Assembly (NCBI GenBank): GCA_044464485.1
Contig: JBIQLG010000001.1
Location: 299,100-363,099, forward strand
Origin: Terrimesophilobacter sp044464485
GTDB lineage: Bacteria; Actinomycetota; Actinomycetes; Actinomycetales; Microbacteriaceae
Length of the DNA stretch: 64,000 nucleotides
Reading direction: 5' to 3'
The number at the start of each line of letters is the position of its first letter. Within the stretch, counting starts at the first letter, position 1. Of the stretch, positions 25,806 to 35,071 are shown in pieces. The notes under the pieces were generated by a model. The model made no database searches, was not told where the DNA came from, and worked only from the letters and a program-made list of their open reading frames with translations. A program made the position numbers and the translations under genes.

Positions 25806-26465
25806 ATGACCATGAGCGACACAGTTAAAGTTGACATCTGGTCCGACATCGCGTGCCCCTGGTGCTACATCGGAAAGCGCAAGTTCGAATCCGCTTTGAC
25901 ATCCTTCGACGGATCCGTCGACGTTGAATATCACTCGTTCGAATTGGCGCCGGACACGCCTGAAGAAGTGTCCGAATCCGCAATCCAGCGACTCGTCGAG
26001 CGTAAAGGACTCTCGCACGCGCAAGCGCAGGGAATGATCGACAGGGTGAAAAGCATCGCCGAGAGTGTGGGCCTCGACTACAACTACGAGTCGCTGCAAC
26101 CGACCAACACTGTGCGCGCGCATGAACTGCTGCATTACGCGAAATCACACGGTAGGCAGATCGACATGAAGGAGCGACTGCTGCGTGCGTACTTCATCGA
26201 AGGGCGTCATGTCGGCAGAGTCGAAGAGCTCGCCGATCTTGCAGCCGAGATCGGCCTTGATCGAAACGATGCTCTCCGGGCACTGAAGTCGCGCGAATTT
26301 CTTGCCGCGGTGGATGCCGACAAATCTCAGGCGCGCGAATACGGCATCCAGGGTGTTCCCTTCTTCGTCATCAATGGAAAGTACGGAATCTCCGGGGCGC
26401 AGGACGCCGATACGTTTGCCGCTGCGCTCCGTCAGGCGAAAGACGAGAGGCTCGCTGCGGTATGA
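25806..26465 (+). CDS. DsbA family oxidoreductase (FrnE-like)
   Basis: Thioredoxin-fold protein of 219 residues with the active-site pair CPWC at residues 17-20 right after VDIWSDIA, the DsbA/FrnE signature, then GVPFFVINGKYGISGAQ near the end (cis-Pro loop). No signal peptide is present, so it acts in the cytoplasm, probably as a disulfide oxidoreductase or isomerase. ATG codons at 25806 and 25812 are both possible. The last bases overlap the next small ORF's ATG (TATGA). Confidence 0.9.
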   Translation: MTMSDTVKVDIWSDIACPWCYIGKRKFESALTSFDGSVDVEYHSFELAPDTPEEVSESAIQRLVERKGLSHAQAQGMIDRVKSIAESVGLDYNYESLQPTNTVRAHELLHYAKSHGRQIDMKERLLRAYFIEGRHVGRVEELADLAAEIGLDRNDALRALKSREFLAAVDADKSQAREYGIQGVPFFVINGKYGISGAQDADTFAAALRQAKDERLAAV

Positions 26466-26635
26466 CCGAACCTTCGAAGAGCCCGTTCACGATGGTGGGC
26501 GTCGCGGATGGCGAAGTGTGCGTTGACGATGTGTGCGAGGTGCAGTCGGCTCGAACGACTCAAGCTGGTGCCAATCCCGAGGCAGCGCCAGCAACGGAGA
26601 CGGCTTCCGAGGCGCTTGCCGTCGACGGGCTTTAG
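26462..26635 (+). CDS. Small acidic protein translationally coupled to the DsbA-like gene
   Basis: A 57-codon ORF whose ATG overlaps the upstream stop (ATGA). The product starts MTEPSKSPFTMVGVADGEVC, continues VDDVCEVQ and ends in an Ala/Glu/Thr-rich tail (AGANPEAAPATETASEALAV). Two Cys five residues apart (CVDDVC) resemble a redox or metal pair, which would fit the neighbouring disulfide enzyme. No family recognised. Coupling and fully open frame support it as a gene. Confidence 0.6.
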   Translation: MTEPSKSPFTMVGVADGEVCVDDVCEVQSARTTQAGANPEAAPATETASEALAVDGL

Positions 26636-26679
26636 CCCGGTCGCACGCACGCACACCGGTTTCTGGGAGAATTGTCCCA

Positions 26680-27879
26680 ATGACCACTCTCACCCACGCG
26701 AAACCAGCGCTTCGACTCGGGCCCATCGAATTGGCTGTCCCGGTGGTTCTTGCGCCGATGGCGGGAATCACGAACACCGCATTCCGACGACTGTGCCGCG
26801 AGTTCGGCGCGGGCCTCTACGTGAGCGAGATGATCACGAGTCGCGCTCTCGTTGAGCGTGGTGAAAAGACTATGCGCCTTATTCGCCACCACGAGTCGGA
26901 AACACCGCGCACCATTCAGTTGTACAGCGTTGACCCCGCAACCGTGGCAGAGGCGGTTACGATGCTCGTGGCGGAAGACCGGGCCGATCACATCGATTTG
27001 AACTTCGGATGTCCGGTTCCCAAGGTGACCCGCAAGGGCGGGGGAGCCGCGCTGCCGTGGAAGCTCGACCTGTTCAGGGACATTGTCGAGTCGGCCGTTG
27101 CGGCGGGGGGTGATGTGCCCGTCACCGTCAAAATGCGCAAGGGCATTGACAACGATCACCTCACGTACCTGGAGGCGGGTCGGATTGCTGCCGGTGCCGG
27201 TGTTGCGAGTATCGCGCTGCACGCGCGCACCGCATCCGAGTTTTACAGCGGTCAGGCCGACTGGTCGTCGATCGCGCGCCTCAAGGAGACGATCACGGAT
27301 GTTCCGGTTCTGGGCAACGGTGACATCTGGAGCGGTGCCGACGCGATCCGCATGGTCGAGGAGACGGGTTGCGACGGTGTCGTCGTCGGACGCGGCTGCC
27401 TCGGAAGGCCGTGGCTGTTCGGTGACCTGGTCGCCTCGTTCAAAGTGCGTGCCGGCGAACTCTGCGAGGAGGACGCCGCGGCCGGCCTTGCAAGACCCTC
27501 GCTCGGCACGGTTGCCGCGACGATTCGCCGCCACACGGAGTTGCTTGCGGAGTTCTTCACGAGCGATACGCAGGATGGCGAGCAGTGGGCCTGTCGGGAC
27601 ATCCGCAAACACATGGCGTGGTATTTCAAGGGATATCCGGTGGGCAGCGAGTTGCGGTCGGCCCTTTCCCGCGTGGAAAGCCTGCAGCACCTCGATGACT
27701 TGCTCGGCGAACTCGACTGGTCGCAGCCCTATCCGGGTGACGATGCCGAGGGGCCTCGTGGCCGCGCGGGGCATCCCAAGCGCACCGTCCTTCCCGAGGG
27801 GTGGCTGGACAGCCGCGAACTCGGGCAGAGCCACCGAGGAGAGTTGACCGAGGGCGAAGCGGACACCACGGGTGGTTGA
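26680..27879 (+). CDS. dus: tRNA-dihydrouridine synthase (DusB-like)
   Basis: FMN enzyme reducing uridine to dihydrouridine in tRNA D-loops. The 399-residue protein has the TIM barrel start VVLAPMAGITNTAFRRLCRE (about residues 24-43), the active-site Cys in NFGCPVPKVTRKGGGAA, and VLGNGDIW and DGVVVGRG at the phosphate-binding end. The ATG at 26680 is preferred to a frame starting at 26533 that overlaps the small ORF. The C-terminal 40 residues are an added hydrophilic tail. It overlaps dgt by eight bases. Confidence 0.94.
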   Translation: MTTLTHAKPALRLGPIELAVPVVLAPMAGITNTAFRRLCREFGAGLYVSEMITSRALVERGEKTMRLIRHHESETPRTIQLYSVDPATVAEAVTMLVAEDRADHIDLNFGCPVPKVTRKGGGAALPWKLDLFRDIVESAVAAGGDVPVTVKMRKGIDNDHLTYLEAGRIAAGAGVASIALHARTASEFYSGQADWSSIARLKETITDVPVLGNGDIWSGADAIRMVEETGCDGVVVGRGCLGRPWLFGDLVASFKVRAGELCEEDAAAGLARPSLGTVAATIRRHTELLAEFFTSDTQDGEQWACRDIRKHMAWYFKGYPVGSELRSALSRVESLQHLDDLLGELDWSQPYPGDDAEGPRGRAGHPKRTVLPEGWLDSRELGQSHRGELTEGEADTTGG

Positions 27880-29164
27880 GACAGACCCAGAACGCGCACG
27901 CGGGTCGCAGCCGGGCCGAGGCGGATACACCCCGCACGACACAGCCCGCTGGATGCCGGAGCGGCACTCCACGCGGCGCAGCGATTTTGCCCGCGACCGC
28001 GCGCGCGTGCTGCATTCGAGCGCACTGCGTCGTCTCGCGGCGAAGACGCAGGTCCTGAGCCCGACCGCGGGAATAGACAATGCGCGCAACCGGTTGACGC
28101 ACTCTCTTGAGGTCGCGCAGGTCGGGCGCGAGCTCGCGTCCAGCCTCGGCCTGGATCCGGATGTCGTCGACACCGCCTGCCTGGCTCATGACCTGGGTCA
28201 TCCGCCATTCGGGCACAACGGCGAGAGAGCACTCAACGCCTGGAGCCTGGACATCGGCGGGTTCGAGGGCAACGCCCAAACGCTCAGGTTGCTCACGCGC
28301 ATTGAACCCAAGGTGTTCGATGGCGCGGGAACGTCGTTCGGATTGAACCTCACGCGCGCGAGCCTTGATGCGAGCTGCAAGTACCCGTGGCCCGCGCAGA
28401 GCGCCGTAGGCGACCCCAGCGGTCGCGCCAAATTTGGATTCTACACGGAGGATACGGAGGCGTTTCGGTGGCTTCGCGAGGGCGCGCCGGATCGCCAACT
28501 GTGCATCGAAGCGCAGGTTATGGACCTCTCCGACGACATCGCATACTCCGTCCACGATTTCGAGGACGCGATTGTCGGCGGCTACATCGACGTGCCCGCG
28601 CTGGGCGCACGCGTCGACCACGATGAACTCGTCGAGTCGATGTTCGCGTGGATCGGTGGCGAACTGAACCACGACGAACTCATCGAAGCGTTCGACCGTC
28701 TGGATCGTCTCGACTCGTGGATTGAGGAATTCGACGGCACACGGGTGGCCCTCGGCCGGTTGAAGAACCTCACCAGCCAGCTCATCGGCCGGTTCGCCGG
28801 GACGGCGACTCAAGCGACCCGCTCTGCACACGGTGAGACGTCGAGAGTACGGTTCGGTGCGAATGTCGTCGTTCCGAGGGAAACGAGAGCAGAAATCGCG
28901 GTGCTGAAAGGTATCGTCGCGGCCAACGTCATGTCCACGAACGCACGCAAGCCCATCTACGCCCACCAGCGGGAAACGCTCACTGAACTTGCCGACATCC
29001 TGTTGGATCGAGCACCGGACGAACTCGACGCCGGATTCGCTGCGGATTGGCGCGCTGCGGAGTCTGATGCCGCACGCAAACGCGCGGTCGTCGATCAGGT
29101 CGCGAGTCTCACCGACCAGTCCGCCAATGCCTGGCACGCGAGGCTCCTCGGACGCTCAGCCTAG
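27872..29164 (+). CDS. dgt: Deoxyguanosinetriphosphate triphosphohydrolase-like protein
   Basis: HD-domain dNTPase hydrolysing dNTPs to nucleoside and triphosphate. The 430-residue protein shows the metal site H...HD...D: NRLTHSLEVAQVGRELA, CLAHDLGHPPFGHNGE and SDDIAYSVHDFEDA. A GTG start overlaps the dus stop. It is directly followed by dnaG, the normal actinobacterial pair; dNTP control fits this replication context. Confidence 0.95.
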   Translation: MVETDPERARGSQPGRGGYTPHDTARWMPERHSTRRSDFARDRARVLHSSALRRLAAKTQVLSPTAGIDNARNRLTHSLEVAQVGRELASSLGLDPDVVDTACLAHDLGHPPFGHNGERALNAWSLDIGGFEGNAQTLRLLTRIEPKVFDGAGTSFGLNLTRASLDASCKYPWPAQSAVGDPSGRAKFGFYTEDTEAFRWLREGAPDRQLCIEAQVMDLSDDIAYSVHDFEDAIVGGYIDVPALGARVDHDELVESMFAWIGGELNHDELIEAFDRLDRLDSWIEEFDGTRVALGRLKNLTSQLIGRFAGTATQATRSAHGETSRVRFGANVVVPRETRAEIAVLKGIVAANVMSTNARKPIYAHQRETLTELADILLDRAPDELDAGFAADWRAAESDAARKRAVVDQVASLTDQSANAWHARLLGRSA

Positions 29165-29173
29165 AATCATGGC
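29162..29173 (+). promoter_or_regulatory. Probable -10 box of a leaderless dnaG transcript
   Basis: TAGAAT at 29162-29167 overlaps the dgt stop codon (TAG at 29162-29164) and lies six bases before the dnaG ATG at 29174. Confidence 0.5.
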
Positions 29174-31057
29174 ATGGCTGGCCTGATCCGAAGAACCGAC
29201 ATCGATGAGGTGCGATCTCGGGTCAACATTGCGGATGTCGTCGGCGACTATGTGACGCTCAAGAGCGCCGGCGTCGGCTCGCTGAAGGGACTGTGCCCCT
29301 TTCACGACGAGCGGAGCCCGAGTTTCCACGTGAGACCCGGCGTCGGTCGCTACCACTGTTTCGGATGCGGCGAGGATGGAGATGTTTTCACCTTCCTGCA
29401 GCGAATGGACCATGTCACGTTTTCGGAGGCGGTCGAGCGCATGGCTGCGCGAGTCGGCGTTGAGTTGCACTACGAAGATGGCGGCCCGGCAGATCGAGAT
29501 AGCGGGAGTCGTGCGCGACTTCTTGCCGCCAATCACGCGGCCGCCGAGTTTTTTGTCGAACAGCTCGCGACTCCGGCTGCGGAGCCGGGGAGAGCTTTCC
29601 TGGGCGCTCGCGGTTTTGACCCGGCTGCCGCGGCGCATTTCGGAGTGGGCTTCGCGCCCAACAGCTATGACGCTCTCAGCAAGCATCTGACATCGCGCGG
29701 ATTCACTCAGGAAGAGTTGCTCGCATCCGGGCTCGTGGGTGAGGGTGATCGCGGAACGTACGACCGTTTTCGCGGTCGACTGGTCTGGCCAATCCGCGAC
29801 ACGACCGGGCAGACTCTCGGGTTCGGTGCTCGCAAGCTCCTCGACAATGACAACGGCCCCAAGTACCTCAACACGCCGGAGACGTCGGTTTATCACAAGT
29901 CCCAGGTGCTCTACGGTCTGGATCTAGCTAAGCGGGATATCTCGCGAAGCAAACGGGTCGTCGTGGTCGAAGGGTACACGGATGTCATGGCGTGCCATCT
30001 CGCGGGCGTGACGACCGCGGTGGCCACGTGCGGCACCGCCTTCGGCGTCGACCACATCAAAATCATCCGCCGAGTCTTGGGGGATGTCGACAATGCCGAT
30101 TCGCACGGACTCGGTGAAGTGATCTTCACGTTTGACCCGGATGAAGCGGGGCAAAAGGCGGCCAGCCGCGCGTTCGTGGAAGAGCAGCGTTTTGCCGCGC
30201 AGACATTTGTTGCCGTGGCGCCGGATGGTTTGGACCCGTGCGACATGCGTCTCGCGAAAGGCGACGACGCGATCCGGCGCCTGGTGGATGACCGCAAACC
30301 GATGTTCGAATTCATGATCAAACGCAGTCTCGCCTCGTTCGACCTCGACACCGTGGAGGGCCGGGTGGGCGCCGTGCGGGCCGCGGTTCCCGTGCTTGCC
30401 GGAATTCGCGACCGCGCGGTGCACAGTGGTTACATCAGAAGCGTCGCCGGCTGGATCGGCGTCGATCCGCAGGATGTCGTGCGCGCTGTTTCGGAGTATG
30501 GCAGGCGCAAACCTGCCCAGTCGCCTGAACCACGAGCCGAAGTCAGTCCGCAGGACCCAACCGAGCCGGCGGCCGTTCGCGGCCCGTCCATTACCGAACT
30601 GCCCACGGATCCGGTGACGAGGCTGGAGCGGGATGCCCTCATGGCCATCCTCCAGCAGCCGGAGGACGTCGGCCGAGAGCTGGTGCAACGGGTTTCGAGT
30701 GTCGGGTTCACGAACTCCACACTGCAGGTCGTTCGCGATGGGATTGCCGCGAGTATGGACGACTTTGCCACTTCGCACTGGCTGGAACGGATATCGACAG
30801 AGGTACCCTCCCTGTTTTCGGGCATCGTGAGTCAGCTGGTCGTGGCGCCCATTCCCGAAAAATCTGGCCGAGAACTCTCGCTCTATTGCAGGGGCGTCGT
30901 CGCTTCGCTCATCGGCCGAGACCTGTTGGCCAGGAAAGCGGAATTGCTCGGTCAATTGCAACGAACAGACGCGAACACGGAATCCGAACGGTACCGAAAG
31001 TTGCAGCAGAAATTGATCGACGTCGAAACCGAGCGTCGCACGATCATCGGCGAGTAG
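29174..31057 (+). CDS. dnaG: DNA primase
   Basis: RNA polymerase synthesising replication primers. The 627-residue protein has the N-terminal zinc domain CPFHDERSPSFHV with YHCFGCGEDGD (about residues 41-75), the catalytic core with RFRGRLVWPIRD, and the TOPRIM motifs VVVEGYTDVMACHLAG and FDPDEAGQKAA. The C-terminal part ends as a helical DnaB-interaction region. The start at 29174 is preceded by its own -10 box. Confidence 0.97.
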   Translation: MAGLIRRTDIDEVRSRVNIADVVGDYVTLKSAGVGSLKGLCPFHDERSPSFHVRPGVGRYHCFGCGEDGDVFTFLQRMDHVTFSEAVERMAARVGVELHYEDGGPADRDSGSRARLLAANHAAAEFFVEQLATPAAEPGRAFLGARGFDPAAAAHFGVGFAPNSYDALSKHLTSRGFTQEELLASGLVGEGDRGTYDRFRGRLVWPIRDTTGQTLGFGARKLLDNDNGPKYLNTPETSVYHKSQVLYGLDLAKRDISRSKRVVVVEGYTDVMACHLAGVTTAVATCGTAFGVDHIKIIRRVLGDVDNADSHGLGEVIFTFDPDEAGQKAASRAFVEEQRFAAQTFVAVAPDGLDPCDMRLAKGDDAIRRLVDDRKPMFEFMIKRSLASFDLDTVEGRVGAVRAAVPVLAGIRDRAVHSGYIRSVAGWIGVDPQDVVRAVSEYGRRKPAQSPEPRAEVSPQDPTEPAAVRGPSITELPTDPVTRLERDALMAILQQPEDVGRELVQRVSSVGFTNSTLQVVRDGIAASMDDFATSHWLERISTEVPSLFSGIVSQLVVAPIPEKSGRELSLYCRGVVASLIGRDLLARKAELLGQLQRTDANTESERYRKLQQKLIDVETERRTIIGE

Positions 31058-31129
31058 GTTGCAGAACAATAAATATTAGGCGCCAATCGACCCTTCGCCG
31101 TCCGTTGGGGGCGCAATCCGTGTTATCAA

Positions 31130-31142
31130 GGTGTAATACACC
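31130..31142 (+). promoter_or_regulatory. 13-bp perfect palindrome (possible operator) before ABC binding-protein gene
   Basis: GGTGTAATACACC is a perfect palindrome around one central base and includes a possible -10 box TAATAC (31134-31139). It lies about 90 bases before the binding-protein ATG. A repressor site overlapping a promoter is the simplest reading; no regulator gene adjoins it. Confidence 0.5.
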
Positions 31143-31233
31143 CGAGGCGTTCGACACTGCGCGCCCGGGCATGTTCCTGCCGGAACTGGAATTGGTCTCG
31201 GCAGATTCTCACGACAGAGAGAGGTATCCGGAT

Positions 31234-32865
31234 ATGACGTCCGCATCCACGATCCGAAAGCGCACGCTCGCCGTGCTCGGTGGCACCGCCATCGCAGCAA
31301 TGGTGCTCAGCGGCTGCGCGGCCGGAAATGACTCCGGCAATTCCGGAGCATCGGGGACCATCACCGTTGGAACCACCGACAAGGTCACTACCCTCGACCC
31401 TGCTGGTTCTTACGACAATGGTTCGTTCTTCATCATGAACAACGTGTTCCCGTTCCTGATGAACTCGAACCCGGGAAGCTCCGATGTCCACCCGGACATC
31501 GCAGAATCCGCCAAGTTCACGTCCCCGAACGAGTACACAGTTGTCCTCAAGAAGGGTCTCAAGTGGGCGAACGGCCACGATCTGACGGCATCTGACGTCA
31601 AGTTCAGCTTCGACCGCCAGCTGAAGATCGCTGCCGACAACGGTCCGTCGTCGCTTCTCTACAACCTGGACAGCACCGAGGTCAAGGACGACCTGACCGT
31701 CGTCTTCCACCTCAAGGCGGAAAACGACCAGATCTGGCCCCAGATCCTGTCAAGCCCGGCTGGCCCGATTGTCGACGAAGAGGTCTTCTCTCCTGACTCG
31801 GTCACCACGGACAAGGAAATCGTTGACGGCATGGCATTTGCCGGCCCGTACACGATCTCCAGCTACAAGTTCAACGAACTGGTCCAGTTCAAGGCGTATG
31901 ACGGTTACAAGGGTCTGCTTAAGGCACCGGCCACCAAGACCATCAACCTCAAGTACTACGCCGACCAGTCGAACATGAAGCTCGACGTTCAGGAAGGCAA
32001 CATCGATGTCGCCACGCGCAGTCTTTCTGCGACGGACATCGACAGCCTTGCCAGCAACAAGAACGTTGTCGTTCACAAGGGACCGGGTGGTGAGATTCGC
32101 TACATCGTCTTCAACTTCAACACGATGCCGTACGGTGCAACCACTGCTGAGGCTGACCCGGCCAAGGCACTCGCGGTTCGCCAGGCTGTCGCGGATCTGA
32201 TTGACCGCGACGCGATCGCGAATCAGGTCTACAAGGGCACCTACCTGCCGCTGTACTCCTACGTTCCTGCTGGACTCACCGGCGCCACCGAGGTGCTCAA
32301 GGACCTTTATGGTGACGGAAACGGTGGCCCGGATGCAGACAAGGCGAAGTCGACTCTCGAGGCGGCAGGGGTGACCGTGCCGGTCACGCTGAACCTTCAG
32401 TACAACCCGGACCACTACGGTGCAAGCTCGGGTGACGAGTACGCGCTCATCAAGTCTCAGCTTGAGTCGAGTGGCCTCTTCACGGTGAACCTGCAGTCCA
32501 CCGAGTGGGTTCAGTACTCGAAGGACCGTTCTGCTGACGTGTACCCGCTGTACCAGCTCGGCTGGTTCCCGGACTACTCGGATGCAGACAACTACCTGTC
32601 GCCGTTCTTCCAGAAGGACAACTTCCTGAAGAACCACTACGACAACCCGAAGGCTCAGGACCTCATCCGCCAGCAGGCAGTTGAGACTGACCAGGACAAG
32701 CGCATCAAGGAAATTCAGGACGCACAGGCGACGGTCGCTGCGGACCTGTCGACGCTGCCGATGCTGCAGGGTGCGCAGGTTGTTGTTGCGGGCAAGGACG
32801 TGAAGGGCGTGGATGACACGCTTGACGCCTCGTTCAAGTTCCGTTTCAACGTTCTGAGCAAGTAA
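31234..32865 (+). CDS. ABC transporter substrate-binding lipoprotein (peptide/nickel/opine type, family 5)
   Basis: Extracytoplasmic solute receptor. The 543-residue protein begins with a signal peptide and lipobox LSGC (about residues 25-28), followed by a Ser/Gly-rich linker and the SBP family 5 fold (DPAGSYDNGSFF, KKGLKWANGHDLTASDVKFS, PYTISSYKF). The longer open frame starting in dnaG is ignored; ATG 31234 follows AGAGAGG. Codon use is strongly biased to C-ending codons, implying high expression. A terminator after it would keep its level above that of the permeases. The ligand cannot be assigned; oligopeptides are the default for this family. Confidence 0.92.
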   Translation: MTSASTIRKRTLAVLGGTAIAAMVLSGCAAGNDSGNSGASGTITVGTTDKVTTLDPAGSYDNGSFFIMNNVFPFLMNSNPGSSDVHPDIAESAKFTSPNEYTVVLKKGLKWANGHDLTASDVKFSFDRQLKIAADNGPSSLLYNLDSTEVKDDLTVVFHLKAENDQIWPQILSSPAGPIVDEEVFSPDSVTTDKEIVDGMAFAGPYTISSYKFNELVQFKAYDGYKGLLKAPATKTINLKYYADQSNMKLDVQEGNIDVATRSLSATDIDSLASNKNVVVHKGPGGEIRYIVFNFNTMPYGATTAEADPAKALAVRQAVADLIDRDAIANQVYKGTYLPLYSYVPAGLTGATEVLKDLYGDGNGGPDADKAKSTLEAAGVTVPVTLNLQYNPDHYGASSGDEYALIKSQLESSGLFTVNLQSTEWVQYSKDRSADVYPLYQLGWFPDYSDADNYLSPFFQKDNFLKNHYDNPKAQDLIRQQAVETDQDKRIKEIQDAQATVAADLSTLPMLQGAQVVVAGKDVKGVDDTLDASFKFRFNVLSK

Positions 32866-32902
32866 GGCCGAACACGGCGGCTAAAATCAAATAGCCGTAA
32901 CA

Positions 32903-32942
32903 GGGGGCGGTCCGCGAAACAAGCGGGTCGCCCCCTACTTTT
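32903..32942 (+). terminator. Intra-operon terminator after the binding-protein gene
   Basis: GGGGGCGGTCCGC (32903-32915) pairs with GCGGGTCGCCCCC (32923-32935) through G-U pairs, followed by TACTTTTC. It lies 37 bases after the lipoprotein stop and ahead of the permease genes, so partial read-through is likely. Confidence 0.85.
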
Positions 32943-32982
32943 CGGGCAGATTTTCCAGGTAGCGCGTGGGCGAAGATTGGCA

Positions 32983-34083
32983 ATGATGACAACAACCGCA
33001 GTTTCAGATACTCCACCATCGGGAGTTGAACCTGACCAGAAGGCGCGATCGAAGGGTTCCGGTGGAAACCTTGGTCGTTACATCCTGATCCGGCTCCTCC
33101 TCATCATCCCCACGGTGTTCATTCTCGTCTCGATGGTGTTCATGCTCATGCACACGATCGGCGACCCGATCACCGCCGCACTCGGTGGCAGACTCACGCC
33201 TGACCAGTTGCAGGCGCGAATTCACGCCGCCGGATACGACCGGCCGATATTGATCCAATATTTCGAATACCTCGGTCAGCTCGTCACAGGCAATTTCGGA
33301 ACCACGATCAGCGACAATCGCCAGATTTCCGAAATCCTCCTCACCTACGGCGGCGCCACTCTCGAACTGGCGTTTTACGCCCTGATCGTCGCGTTCATTG
33401 TGGGAATTCCGCTGGGCATGCTCGCGGCGTACCTTCGGGACAAGTGGCCGGATGCCGTGCTTCGCGTGTTCGCCATCCTCGCCTACGCCACGCCCGTCTT
33501 CTTCGCGGGACTGTTGCTCAAGCTCATCTTTTCGGTCTGGTTCAAAGTCTTGCCCGTCAACGGCCGCGCCTCGACCGGTACCGAGTTGAATATCCAGACT
33601 CTCGACCACCCCACGAACATCTATCTGATCGATGCGTTCCGCACGGGCAACCCTTCGGACATCGTCGACGTTCTCTCGCACGCGATCCTTCCCGGGATTG
33701 CGCTGGGCCTTCTCACGGCGGGAATCTTCCTTCGACTCGTGCGGCTGAACGTGATTGGAACGCTCGGGCAGGATTACGTTGACGCCGCGCGCTCCCGTGG
33801 TGTCGGCGAGCTGCGCCTCGTACGAAAGCACGCGTACAAACCGGCGCTCGTGCCCATCATTACCGTCATCGGCCTTCAAATCGCGTTGTTGTTGGGCGGG
33901 GCGGTTCTGACCGAGACGACCTTTGAATGGAAGGGCCTTGGCTTCATGCTCGTGCAGTATTTGAACGCGCGAGATTTCGTTGCGGTTCAAGGCATCGTGG
34001 CGCTCCTGGCGGTCATCGTTGCCGTCACGAACTTCATCGTCGACGTCATCGCCGCGCTGATCGACCCGAGAGTGAGGTACTGA
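32983..34083 (+). CDS. ABC transporter permease (DppB/OppB type)
   Basis: Integral membrane permease, 366 residues. After a 30-residue hydrophilic start come RYILIRLLLIIPTVFILVSMVF, the periplasmic loop with NFGTTISDNRQI, and the BPD_transp_1 core containing the coupling-helix motif DYVDAARSRGVGELRLVRKHA. Six membrane helices are apparent. Starts at ATG 32983, ATG 32986 or TTG 32977 are all possible. The next gene begins one base after the stop. Confidence 0.93.
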   Translation: MMTTTAVSDTPPSGVEPDQKARSKGSGGNLGRYILIRLLLIIPTVFILVSMVFMLMHTIGDPITAALGGRLTPDQLQARIHAAGYDRPILIQYFEYLGQLVTGNFGTTISDNRQISEILLTYGGATLELAFYALIVAFIVGIPLGMLAAYLRDKWPDAVLRVFAILAYATPVFFAGLLLKLIFSVWFKVLPVNGRASTGTELNIQTLDHPTNIYLIDAFRTGNPSDIVDVLSHAILPGIALGLLTAGIFLRLVRLNVIGTLGQDYVDAARSRGVGELRLVRKHAYKPALVPIITVIGLQIALLLGGAVLTETTFEWKGLGFMLVQYLNARDFVAVQGIVALLAVIVAVTNFIVDVIAALIDPRVRY

Positions 34084-34084
34084 C

Positions 34085-35071
34085 ATGACGAATCTCACTT
34101 CGGCCAAACCAAGCCTGTGGGCGCGCCTGCCCATCGTTCGCGAAGTTCGACAGAGTGTCGGATGGCAACGCGGCATGCTCGTCGCCGGCCTCGTCATTAT
34201 TGCCATCTTCCTGATCACGGCGGCGTTTGCACCGGTCATCGCACCGTTCGGCTTCAACCAGCTCCGGGACGCGAACGGCACCTTCGGTGCACAGCTCCCG
34301 CCAGGCGGCCAGCACATCCTGGGCACGACGGTGGGTGGATACGACGTGTTCTCCCGAGTGATCTGGGGCTCCCAGACCGCATTCATGGTCATCGTGATCG
34401 CGGTGATCCTGTCGGTGTTCGCGGGTGTTCTTCTCGGACTCGTTTCCGGTTACTTCGGCGGCTGGCTCGATCGTGTGCTCGTCGTGATCGCGGATGCCGT
34501 GTACGCATTCCCGTCGCTTCTTCTCGCGATCGTCATGTCGATCATGATTTCCGGCGGCAGGTCCGGATTGTGGAGCGGGCTCTTCGCGGCCGCCATTTCG
34601 ATCACCGTCGTCTTCATTCCCCAGTATTTCCGTGTGATTCGCTCGGAGACGGTGCGCATGAAATCGGAAGCTTTCGTCGAATCCGCGAAAGTCATCGGCG
34701 CCAGCAACGCTCGAGTGATGTTCCGGCATGTGCTGCGGAACTCGACGCGCACGCTCCCGCTCATCCTGACGCTCAACGCATCCGAGGCCATCCTGACCCT
34801 CGCGGGGCTCGGGTTTCTTGGTTTTGGAATCGAACCCACCTCGGCTGCCGAGTGGGGTTTTGATCTGAACAAATCGATTTCGGATGTCGCGGCCGGCATT
34901 TGGTGGACGTCGATTTTCCCCGGCACCGCGATCGTACTGGTCGTGCTGGGCATCACCCTTGTGGGCGAGAGCCTCAATGACCTGGCGGATCCGAGATTGC
35001 GCACGCGCCATCGAGCACTCTCGAGCGGTGCTGTCTCCACCGAGGTGGACGAACTGGAGGAGAACCTGTGA
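34085..35071 (+). CDS. ABC transporter permease (DppC/OppC type)
   Basis: Partner permease of 328 residues. An N-terminal helix (MLVAGLVIIAIFLITAAFAP) is followed by LGTTVGGYDVFSRVIWGSQTA, typical of the OppC N-terminal domain, and the core with the EAA-like motif AFVESAKVIGASNARVMFRH. The C-terminus ends in an acidic stretch (EVDELEENL). The stop overlaps the ATPase GTG (GTGA). Confidence 0.93.
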   Translation: MTNLTSAKPSLWARLPIVREVRQSVGWQRGMLVAGLVIIAIFLITAAFAPVIAPFGFNQLRDANGTFGAQLPPGGQHILGTTVGGYDVFSRVIWGSQTAFMVIVIAVILSVFAGVLLGLVSGYFGGWLDRVLVVIADAVYAFPSLLLAIVMSIMISGGRSGLWSGLFAAAISITVVFIPQYFRVIRSETVRMKSEAFVESAKVIGASNARVMFRHVLRNSTRTLPLILTLNASEAILTLAGLGFLGFGIEPTSAAEWGFDLNKSISDVAAGIWWTSIFPGTAIVLVVLGITLVGESLNDLADPRLRTRHRALSSGAVSTEVDELEENL

